Assembly (NCBI GenBank): GCA_003868215.1
Contig: QWDQ01000009.1
Span: 372,001-436,000 of the forward strand
From: Pseudophaeomoniella oleicola
Taxonomy: Eukaryota > Ascomycota > Eurotiomycetes > Phaeomoniellales > Phaeomoniellaceae
Length of the DNA stretch: 64,000 nucleotides
Direction of reading: 5' to 3'
Below the pieces are notes generated by a model, which was not told where the DNA came from, searched no databases, and saw only the letters and a list, made by a program, of their open reading frames with translations. The position numbers and the translations under genes are program-made. Shown here piece by piece: positions 54,237 through 64,000 of the stretch (the stretch's first letter is position 1; each line of letters opens with the position of its first letter).

Positions 54237-56657
54237 ATGTCGCTTCCAACTAGACTACAGGCAGCTACAGTGGCAACGTCAACCCCAACCACAGGGGATG
54301 ACCACCCGCAACAACCATCTGTGTCCACCTCTGAGGCCGAAGAAGAAGAGCGGCCGAACCATACGTCTGAAATTGGGATCTTAAGGAAACTCAACGAGGG
54401 GGGTACCGCTTGGCTGGGATCTTCCAGTGGAGTGCATTTTGTCAACACCGTTCGCCGTGCCTTTGCTACTGCCTTCGTCGAGTCCAAGAATGGAGATCCG
54501 GCTCTTCCGGCGTCCGAGGATATTCTTACAGGAGAGGATTCTGAGGGCCGAAGCTATAACGGGCCTGTCAGCGACCTACCTTCAACTACGGACCATGACT
54601 TCCGACACATGCTGTCATCTGCATTAGGAGTTCCTCCCACAGACAGAAGAATTGCCATGGACCTTGTCACTACCTTCTTTCGCTCTTGGCACCCGCTCTT
54701 TCCATTTCTGCACGGGCCGACCTTTTTACAAGATGTCGAGAAAATCTATCCTTCGCAGCCAGACACGTCCGAGGAGAAAGGTGGTTCTTCGCACTCTAGG
54801 GCAACAGCAAACATGGCCAATCAGTCTATTGACATCCGCAAGAAGATTGTATTCCAGCTCATTATTAACATTGCAAGTCTCGATCGCTCCGATATCCAGC
54901 TACCTGTCGAATCACGCATCAAGTCAACTGCTGATGTAACTCGTATTGCCGGTTATATCTCCCTGAACCACGACATTGAGACAATACAAGCACTCATTGC
55001 TGCTAGTCTATACTTGATAGCCACCATTGCACTTCGCCAGGCCAGTACTGTCGCCGGGATGTTTGTAAAGCTGATCTACCACGCCGGACTTCATCGCTGC
55101 CCATGGCGATACGCGGATGTCTCAGCCGAACAATACGAGATCCGAAAGCGTATATTTTGGAGTGCGTACGCAGTTGATCGGCATTGCAGTCTGTCCTTAG
55201 GTCTTCCTAACTCTCTGCAAGATTCCGATATTGACGTCTGCCTATCTGGGAAGGAACTGCACAGGCCGAAGCTTCCCAATCCCGCTGCGACTAGTTCTTC
55301 CAACAGACCGCAGCGACAAAGCCATGCGCACCATAACAGCTCTTCGTGGACCAATGACAACAGGAATCCGACCGAAGGTCCCTATACTCCCGAGAAGCAT
55401 CCCCGTGAGGCCGCTTTGGCAGCTTATGTACAATACAGCAGACTGACTGGAAGAATCATCGAACTCTTCCATAAATCAATCCATGCTCGGTTCCCGAAAA
55501 AGGAGGCAATCCTTTATCTCAATTCTGATATAGAAAACTGGTGGAATGATCTTCCTGGTGTCTTCACAGAAGAGGAACTTCCCAAAGTCCTCCCAGAAGA
55601 TGAATCTAACGCGCGCCAGCATCAGCATCTAGCACCTTTCTTCACCATTCTATACCAGCAGCTGCTGCTCTTGTTGAATAGGCCGAGGTTGTCTCTAGAT
55701 CAGTCGACTGCCGAATTCCAGCATGGATTATCGGTCTGTATCAAGGCTAGCCGCCATACACTTGCCGCTTTGCAAAAACAGAAAGATAGAGGGCAGTCGA
55801 TGTCTTTGCCTGGTCTATTGTCTGCTGCCTGGATGTCGGGATTGATCATCGGGTTTGCCTGCCATTTGGGCAAGTACTCTAAAGCAAGAGCTTGCACGTA
55901 AGTGAATTTTGACTATATGCGTCCCACCTTTAGCTGATCTTGACTTAGGGATATTGTCAAATGTCAAGATATTCTCCAAAGCATGAACATACGTTGGTTC
56001 ACGGTCCAGAACTGCCACAAGGCGCTATCTTTGCTGTTGGCTAACATTCAATCCACCAAAGATCCTGCGAACGGAGGCACACCTGACAGTATGAGACCGA
56101 TGGAACGCTCTAGCGAGGCCTCAGGTGAAAACAAGTCCAATCCCCGTAAACGCACACGAACGCCTGTCACAGACGAACCACGCATCTCGTCCCCTTTCAG
56201 CCGTACTGATAGCAAGTTCGACGCCCTACTCCCAGGCTCCGAAAATGCTCACCTCCCGCCTCACTTTATTCCCGAAGCAACAGCTCCCAGGACGGCCAAC
56301 CAGAACTACCCCAATCTTGCCTTCCCAGAACAACCTTTCCCGCAGAGTGCGGCAGGGACCGAACTTCGGTTCAGCATGCCTCCGACACCCAATTTAGACT
56401 TTTTACCTTTCAACAGTCTCATCCCAGACAATGCCGGCTCGGCTTCCTATATCACCTTGCAGGATATGGCATCTGCATCTGTTCAAAACCAACGGAACTA
56501 CAATCTGCCAGAATCATATGATCTGAGAGCCAATCCGAGCATGTTCTGGGCGAACATGTCGGATATGTACACTGGGCATCTGTGGACCGATATAGGCCCT
56601 GGAATTGGCGATCTTCCATTCTCCGGTGCTGATTCAGGCTCCGGAAACTCGGCTTAG
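54237..56657 (+). CDS. Fungal transcription-factor-domain protein lacking a zinc cluster
   Basis: Two exons (54237-55897, 55949-56657) encode about 789 residues. The middle homology region of fungal Zn2Cys6 regulators is clear: WLGSSSGVHFVNTVRRAFA near residue 60, RSWHPLFPFLHGPTFLQDV near 155, and AGLHRCPWRYADVSAEQYE followed by RKRIFWSAYAVDRHCSLSLG near 300, with NRPRLSL further on. In relatives a Cys6 zinc cluster precedes this domain by about 60-100 residues, but here the frame starts only about 58 residues before it, an in-frame TAG lies immediately upstream of the ATG, and no zinc-cluster sequence is found in the 675 bases ahead. The C-terminal region is Pro/Asn/Ser-rich and likely activating. 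It may be a truncated regulator, or one that acts through partners. It is convergent with a Zn2Cys6 gene 143 bases away. Confidence 0.85.
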
Positions 56658-56800
56658 TAGTTCGAACGGTGAAATAGTCATTCAATTCCTCTTGTCAGAG
56701 CCCAAAATCCTGATGTAAGACTTCGCAGGCGTTGTCGCAACTCATAGAGAGACCGACGTCTACATAATCTTGCGCCGCTGAAGGCCGGACAACCTAAGAT

Positions 56801-58053
56801 CTACCAGAAGAGATCTGGCTGGAACGCATCGGAAGCTACAGCGGCGTGGAAGATGTCACCCACTGTGTCGGCGTCGACCGACATTGCGTCTGCAGAACTA
56901 AGTGGGCTGTTTGCAAAAGCTTGCGAATGTATGAATGGCGCAGCCAACTCATTTCCGATAGCTTCTGGATCCGACCGTTGCGATAACCAGCTGCCACTCA
57001 TGGAAGCCATGATGCCCGAGTTCTGCTCCAATCCATGCCGTTGCCGTTGCTCACCTTTCGTGTGACCAGCCGAGAGGGGCGCCGAGGTCGGAAGGTTATT
57101 GGCTGGCATTTGCAGACCAGATATTCTCGGATCACTGACATTATAGTTCTGGGTAGCGCTGAAGTGGCCAGTCGATGTCTCAGACATCTGCATTCCTGGA
57201 GAGGAGCTAACTTCTTCCGACGCTTGCCGTGACCTTAGAGCCAAGCTTTCGCAGTCTTCTTGCCAACGACGTATATTGTCCGCAGTATTCAGGGGGAAAT
57301 GTTCCCAATACTCGATGCCAACTTTCTTATTCAGAGCCGGTAGGGCAGCTCGCCGACTTGGGAACGTGTTTCCACTGCCGCTCTCAGGTGTGCCGTTCAG
57401 GGCGGACGTGGCCGCTTCGAGCTGCTCTTCGGAGACCAACGGTAGGAGATTCAAAATTAGAGATTCGGCCTCACGGAGTCGATTTTCAAGGCCGTCGATA
57501 TATCCTTTCGCCGGTCCTCTGGAATGTGTTAGCATTGATGCGTTTGACAAAGTGACAGGGACAGAATCCCACCACATCAACAACAATGTGATGAGATATT
57601 ACCTTTTTCTTTGCTCGGGCCAGACACAAGCTATACCTGCAGCTGCACATTGTGTACACCTGGTCCTGTAAACATCCTCAGCATTATGCTTGACTTGTCG
57701 AACACAAACACAGAGAACTGACCGATTGCCACTACACTAGAAAGAAGGTGATCAGCATGGTATCTTCCATCCAACAGCCTCCTGAACGACAGAGAAAAGA
57801 AGGTTTTCCCACTGGAACCAGACCCGGCATAGCGCTAAAGTACAAGGGCGTTCTGATACCATTCCTCTTCAAAGAGACAGTTCTCCTACTTTCCCCCCTT
57901 CCCCCCGACGCGAGAAATCTCACCAAAGGTTCGGAAGTCGACACAAACGAATGATAGCGGGGATTGGACAAGCAAAGCAGTAGAGTTATACAAACGTACC
58001 TTTTGTTTCCTCGCTCGACATCCGACACATGCGCCGCTGATGCGCGTTGGCAT
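56801..58053 (-). CDS. Short Zn2Cys6 DNA-binding protein with a 14-nt micro-exon
   Basis: Four exons (58053-58000, 57736-57723, 57665-57603, 57518-56801) encode about 282 residues. A perfect Cys6 zinc cluster results from joining the first three exons: cysteines near residues 9, 12, 19, 26, 29 and 36, with spacing C-x2-C-x6-C-x6-C-x2-C-x6-C. The second exon is just 14 nt and supplies the third cysteine (CSGNR). The cluster is followed by a basic linker (RKRGPAKGYIDG) and a leucine-rich helix (LENRLREAESLILNLLPLV) for dimerisation. The rest contains WEHFPLNTADNIRRWQEDC and Ser/Gln/Pro-rich sequence; no middle homology region is present. Intron 1 is 263 nt, the others 57 and 84 nt, all GT-AG. 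The protein should bind CGG-type sites as a dimer; the targets are unknown. Confidence 0.88.
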
Positions 58054-60488
58054 ATCTTTTCTTGGCGTCAACTTGAGAGGGGTGAAATGGCCGGGATAAA
58101 TATCAGTTACAGGGAGCGAAAGAAAGGTGTGTGGGTGTGATTGTTGTATGCTGATATCAACCTTCCCTTCTTTTTGTTGCTTCTCTGTCCTCCCTCTTTC
58201 CACTTGGATTCGGCGAATATCAGGCTGATTGTGATACTAGATAGATATTAACCGCTGGAAATGGCGAACTAGCATGGAGGACAAATAGGATGTGCTGAAG
58301 GTCAGTGAGGGACGTGCAAGTATCATAGGCGAAGAGCGCTAGGGTAGTGGTTGTTGCCCAAAGTCCCTGGGGGCAGGGGATCTATATCAGAATAACCGTG
58401 TCTTCGTTTGGATGAGAAGCTCCTCTTGTCTGCACCTACCTACGTACTTAAGTCCGAGCTGGGGTAAAATCCGCTCTACATTTCCCTCTTTCTGGAGGAG
58501 TTTCCCATTTGCCTTTCTTTTCACACCGCGCGCGGCCTCAATCCCTGCTTGGATTGCGCGTCAGGACCTTGATTTTCGAAGTAATTTAGATCTGCACAGA
58601 CTACTCTATAAGGCTGAAAATTAGTTATTTTAAAAGCTTGTTTCTTCGTTGTTCGGCACGTAGAATACCGATTTACCCATAACGCTTTGAAGTTCGCTGG
58701 GTGGTACGCGGCAATGCTTCCGACGACGACGGAGTACTGTAACCATACCTTGATGAAAACCCTTTTTTTTTTTTTTCCTTTAACTTCTTCTCTGGTGTCT
58801 AACTCCTACGATGCTACCCTAGCATCATAGGGCTGGTTTCCAAGGCACGTTTGCTTGTTTTGATGATGAAAAGAAATGGAACGAGTCGTCGTCGCGTAAA
58901 CGATTAGGCGAAAGATTTTACCGGGTGGAGAATTTTCCTGATTCAGTTAGAAGGTAATCCGGGGGGGAGTGTTCGCGTGGAGCTGCCGGAAGGGACTTGT
59001 GAATTGGGATTGGATCTGTTTCCGAGTAATCGGTTCGTTTGTGAACAGCCTTATGCAAGGTGATGTACTACGTTACGATACTCCCTGGTCTGTGTCCTTT
59101 GTGATATCTATCTAGTATGCGTAGCTTGCTGTTGGCTCCCGCAGGTCTCCGGGAGGGGGGTGGCTGACGTTTGGGAAAGATGATGGAATATCCATAAGAC
59201 ACCATTGTCGAGAGGATCTTCTGATCTCGCGTTCCAGAGCCGTCCTTGCAAGATATCAGTTACTATGTTGCTACTATCGAGCAAGTGGTTGTCTATGGCG
59301 AACAACGCAGGAGGTGTCTTTGACCATCCTGTATTGGTCTGGATACGAAAGTGGGAACACAGGAAAGAACGACTGATATAGGGCAATGCTAACAATGCGC
59401 GTAGCTAACTAGGAAATGATTGAAGTAGGGCTATATGAACTTCGGGAATCAAATTGAAGACGTTGCAAGGCGGGCAGCAGCAGCAGCAACAGCAGCAATA
59501 TTCTCAAATTAGAATTCGCTCTGATATCACGAAACAGCTCGAGTGTATCATATATACGCTGCCTAGTAAGAGGGATTGTCCACAGGATGAGACGTTATTT
59601 GCTAACATGCAAGCATTTCCAGTATGTCGGCAGTTTCAGCCCAACCCGGTACCCATATCAATAGTGTGTCGTACATTGCATGGGCATTCCGTGAATATCG
59701 TCTCGTCCATGTTGTAGAACAGTATGCTAGCTGCACCAGGATGATGATTGTGTACTGCGTGGGAGCGGCGCCATAGAGCAACCTCGTATGCTCCCCCGGA
59801 ATCACTCAGGGAATCAATAGGAACCACTCTCAACCCGATGCATCAGTGTAGGGTTGACATTGCCCCGTCGTAGGCTAGGTTGTACCCGTTGTATTGCAAG
59901 TCTACGTAGCAAATGTTTTGCTCAGACCGGTCCAGGTTACAAGACTCGACCTCTTGGGCTACGAGTCATGCAAACGGACAAATGGTCTGGCGCCCAACTT
60001 ATCAATCGCCCTATTGACGATTCACTTACTGACAGACACAACACCCTTTCATTGTGAGTGCATGAGTGAGAATGATAGCGTGTGATTATGAGAGCGTGGA
60101 TGTTCAAGATAAAAGGTTGATAGAAAAGAAGAGGGTCTCAGATAGGAGACTCGGCGTCGTCAAGTTGCTCTCCCGATAAGATCACGTGAAATCAACATTA
60201 GCGTGAATTGTCCTCGATAGCTTCCCAAGTTCGTAGTAACAAGTCGCAAGGCTCAGTAGTTGAGGAAGTGTGCGGCGGTCATTCACGGTTGTCATCTCGT
60301 CTTAATTGATAGGGAAACCGGAAACCTTTTACTTCATCGCGGGTTGCAGGGCACTGGATTTGCTACGTCCTATCTTCGATGTTGACACTATCAGCTTCCC
60401 ATACAGCATAGCTCGAGATCCTTCGAAATCTCACTACCAGAGCATACATCCCACCACCGAGCAATTGTCTTCCAATACCGAGGCAATC
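58054..60488. other. 2.4-kb intergenic region upstream of DDB1
   Basis: No gene is supported on either strand. It includes a T-run of about 15 near 58767-58781 and a short CAG/CAA array near 59473-59493. The ends hold the promoters of the zinc-cluster gene and DDB1. Confidence 0.5.
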
Positions 60489-63400
60489 ATGGCGTACATA
60501 GTACCCATACATCGCCCGAGCAGCGTTCGACATGCTTTGAAACTCCGCTTCTTGGATCCGGACGAAGATTCCTTGATTGTAGCGTATGCTTCTGACCCTC
60601 TCCAACTCCAATACAATACATGCTGACTGACTTCCTCTCCAGTAAGTCAAATCGTCTCGAAGTATATAGTTCGACAAATGAAGGCCTTACCTTATCACAC
60701 TCCAAAACCGTGTACGGTTTTGTCACCATGCTGGAGAAGATCCGCCCCGCATCCTCGACCACTGATCATCTTTTCGTTGGCACAGACAGATATCAGTATT
60801 TCATAGTCTCATGGGATCCTATATCGAAGACGCTAAAGACTGAACAAAGCTATGTGGACCAGGCAGACAAGGTGCTTCGAGATTCGAGAGAAGGAGACCG
60901 ATGTCAAATCGATCCAACGGGTCGCTTTATGATGCTAGAACTCTACGAGGGCGTTGTCACCGTCGTACCCATGGGAAATACACAAAGGAAGGGATCTACT
61001 GCGCGGAGGGCTTCGACACAATCGAGTGCGGATGTTGGAATAATGGGGAGTCCACTTCAGGCTCGAATCGAGGAGTTGTTGGTTCGATCATCCGCCTTCC
61101 TTCAAGTGGAGCCAAACAGCAAAGAGAAGCCTCGCGTAGCTTTCTTATGGGATGACAATCAAGACCACCCGCAACTAAAACTCAGAGAGATCTCGTACGC
61201 TGGTGGTGTTGGTGGGGATCCGGGGTCGGTCGAGCTTACCTCTGTAGCCGACTTGAAAACAGACTTAGATTTGGGGGTCAGCCATCTCATACCGGTCTCC
61301 GCGCCATACAGCGGTTTTCTTGTGCTCGGAGAGAGATCCATCATGTACGTCGACAGTGCACTTGAAGATACGGTCTCAAAGCCTTTGGAGGGTGACGCTA
61401 CTGTATGGACAACATGGGAAAAGGTGGACGACCAGCGATGGCTCCTCGGAGATGATTATGGCCGCATGTTCTTCTTGATGATAGAAGTTGACGAAGGCAA
61501 GGTGCAGTCGTGGCGACTTGATCTTGTTGGTAAAATTTCAAAGCCTTCAACATTAGTATTCTTAGAAGGTGGATTGGTGTTCGTGGGATCCCCATCTGGG
61601 GATTCACAAATTGTGCAGATATCGGAAGAAGGGCTTGAGGTTATGCAAGTCTTTCCGAATATTGCACCAATACTTGACTTCACGATCATGGATCTTGGTC
61701 GAAGCGCGGAAGGGGGCCAGACCAGTGAATTCTCCTCCGGACAAGCTCGGATTGTTACTGCATCCGGAGCGTGGCAGGATGGCAGCATAAGGAGTGTAAG
61801 AAGTGGTGTTGGCATGGAAGAACTCGGCGTCATAGGCGAAATGTCACATATCACCGATATGTGGGCACTGAGCTCTACAGGTGAAAGCGATCTTCATGAT
61901 ACGCTGCTTGTCACATTCGCCAATGAGACGAGAATATTCAAATTCAGTCCTGAAGCTGAAGTTGAAGAAGTTGACAGTTTCTTCGGCTTAGAATTCCAAG
62001 GGTCGACGCTGTTCGCTGCAAACCTCCCGAATCGAAAATTGGTACAGGTTCATCAGAATGGGGTCGTGTTCGTTGACCTTGAAAGTGGGATGACTGTCGC
62101 CCAGTGGAAGCCCAAAAACATCGGCAGCCAACTCACATCTGCAGCAGCGAATGACGACCGACTCGTTGTCGTTGACGGAGGAATGACAATCGTGGTCTTC
62201 GATGTCTCCAATGAGCTGCAAACAATCTCGGAGAAGACCTTTCCTGCAGACAGTCAAATCGCAGGCGTTACTGTCCCAGCAGCGCCATCGACCAGCTGCA
62301 TAGTTTCGTTTTGGCAGAACGCTGAAATCGGCATCTTCGACTTGGCCACTATATCTCCCCTCTACACACAATCCCTCGGAGAGTCTGGTGTGGCTATCCC
62401 GCGGTCCGTCCTAGTTGCAAATATCCTCGCAGAAGGATTGCCAACACTGTTTGTGGCGATGGCAGACGGGCACGTGGTAACCTTCACCTTCGACCCAGAA
62501 AAGAATACTCTCAGTGGCTCAAATCGTATTATCCTTGGTTCAGAGCCAGTGTCATTTAAGCAATTGCCGCGAGGAGGTTCCCAGAGCAATGTATTTGCAA
62601 CGTGTGAGCAGCCTTCACTAATCTACGAATCAGAGGGAAGAGTTATATACTCGGCTGTCAATGCGGATAAGGCTTCTCGTGTCTGTCATTTCAGTTCCGC
62701 AGCATATCCTGGAGCGGTGGCGATAGCATCACCTAACGAATTGAAGCTCGCCCTTATTGATAGAGAACGGACCACCCAATTACAGTCTTTGCCTGTAGGA
62801 GAAACTGTCAGATGTGTTGCATACGCAAGGACGGAGAAGGCGTTCGGTTTTGGCTGCATTAGAAGAATACTCGAGAACGGCGAAGAAGGCTTCATCAGCT
62901 CCTTCAAGATCGCTGACGAGGTATCATTCAAAAGTCTACACTCATATGAGCTTGAGGACGGCGAACTCGTCGAATGTATCATTACGACCGGACCGCCTGA
63001 AGAAGATGACGATTCGTCTCACGGTGAGATGTTTGTGCTTGGTACAAGTGTGTTGGAGGAGACAGCGGATGAGACTGTTCGTGGCCGAATACTGGTTTTT
63101 GAAATCTCGAGAGACAGAAAGATAAAACTGGTCACAGAACACAAGGTCAAAGGGGCTTGTAGATCCCTTGCCATGTGCAATGGAAGGATCGTTGCCGGTC
63201 TAGTGAAGACGGTAAGGTCCAAAACCATCACCTCCCATAAATGTGCTAATTAATGAGCAGGTTGTCGTATACGCCCTCGCCCCCCAACCTCCATCATTGT
63301 CAACCCTCCACCTTGCTAAGCTAGCCTCATACCGCACAGCAACAAATCCACTGTCGCTTTCAGTCTCTCCAGTGACTCCTTCGGATCCTAAAGGGAAGGC

Positions 63401-64000
63401 TCCTAGTCAATCCTCTTTCACTATCGCCGTTGCGGACCTCATGAAGTCCGTGTCCGTCCTTATCTATACCCCCTCGCCGGCGGGCACTGGTGAGCCTGAC
63501 AGCCTCGTCGAAGTTGCTCGGCATTTTACGACCCTTTGGTCGTCTGCTGTCACCACTATTGGTTCAAATGAATGGCTTCTCGCCGATATGGAAGGAAACC
63601 TCGTCGTCCTTCGCCGGAATGAAAAAGGTGTCACAGAAGATGACCGTCGCCGTCTTGAAATCACATCTGAGATGCTTCTAGGCGAAGTCGTGAATTCAAT
63701 CGTTCCCATCAACGTTCCTTCTAGCTCTTCTACCACCGCTGCTTCGGAATCCGTTAGCGCGACGCCGGCAATGGGCGAGACACCCGTCACTCCCCATGCG
63801 TTCCTTGCTACTGTTGAAGGCGGCGTCTACCTGTTCGCAACCATCAAATCAAGTTATCAAGACTTACTAATGCGTCTACAAAACGCTATAGCAGCAAGAG
63901 TCAAAGCACCGGGTTACATCCCATGGTACAAATACAGAGCATTCAAAAACGAGGTCCGAGAAGCCGACGAACCGTTCCGGTTTGTCGACGGAGAGCTGGT
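60489..64000 (+). CDS. ddb1: DNA damage-binding protein 1 (DDB1), 3' end beyond the window
   Basis: Three exons are visible (60489-60583, 60643-63211, 63261 to beyond 64000), giving more than 1,130 residues; the family is usually about 1,100-1,200, so little is missing. DDB1 is the adaptor of CUL4 ubiquitin ligases, acting in UV-damage recognition, chromatin control and, in Neurospora, heterochromatin formation with DIM-5. The N-terminus MAYIVPIHRPSSVRHAL leads into the first beta-propeller (SNRLEVYSS, ASSTTDHLFVGTDRYQYF). The C-terminal third contains YSAVNADKASRVCHFSSAAY, LKLALIDRERTTQLQSLPVG and SFKSLHSYELEDGELV, typical of the CPSF-A/DDB1 domain, and the frame then reaches PGYIPWYKYRAFKNEVR, which is close to the C-terminal helical domain. 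Introns of 59 and 49 nt join SLIVA to KSNRLEV and LVKT to VVVYALAP. Confidence 0.95.

Overview
The window comes from a filamentous ascomycete (Pezizomycotina). The genes have many short GT-AG introns of about 45-100 nt with CTRAC/CTAAC-type branch points. They include fungal families such as BLI-3, Zn2Cys6 regulators, an AA11 chitin LPMO and a Dal5-type anion:cation symporter. Intergenic spaces are long and carry microsatellites and short dispersed palindromes. I cannot place the genus. I see no bacterial-type operons, rRNA, recognisable tRNA, CRISPR, or intact transposon or virus-like element.

Layout. 1-8 kb: BLI-3 flavin-type protein, DPH5 (diphthamide synthesis) divergent from SPT3 (SAGA), then a 741-aa Zn2Cys6 regulator. 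9-15 kb: mitochondrial succinyl-CoA:3-ketoacid CoA transferase, an AhpD-like protein, and an 11-exon MFS symporter. 16-21 kb: a two-TM protein with PPxY motifs, a small GPI-anchored-type secreted protein, a conserved 301-aa fungal protein divergent from RRP7. 22-26 kb: secreted class-2 lipase, peroxisomal catalase. 28-38 kb: a three-RRM Nam8/Csx1-type protein, a 6.5-kb gene-poor stretch, and a 484-aa orphan. 39-46 kb: a sugar transporter whose frame is interrupted by an in-frame TAG, an MDR quinone oxidoreductase, and UVE1 (UV-damage endonuclease). 47-53 kb: AA11 LPMO with chitin-binding-like repeats, two different zinc alcohol/polyol dehydrogenases, a low-complexity orphan. 54-58 kb: two convergent regulators, one with a fungal MHR domain but no zinc cluster, the other with a zinc cluster but no MHR. 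60-64 kb: DDB1, running off the right edge.

Functionally this is mostly ordinary chromosomal territory, with housekeeping genes (DPH5, SPT3, RRP7, DDB1) mixed with accessory metabolism (transporters, dehydrogenases, LPMO, lipase). No biosynthetic cluster is apparent. Three light/UV-associated genes (BLI-3, UVE1, DDB1) share the window but are far apart. The observations most worth checking are the nonsense codon in the sugar transporter, the complementary DBD-only/MHR-only regulator pair, the 14-nt micro-exon inside a zinc cluster, the dual-start UVE1, and the possible gene relic in the gene-poor stretch. Gene models were built by hand from reading frames and splice signals; exon boundaries given in the entries are inferred.
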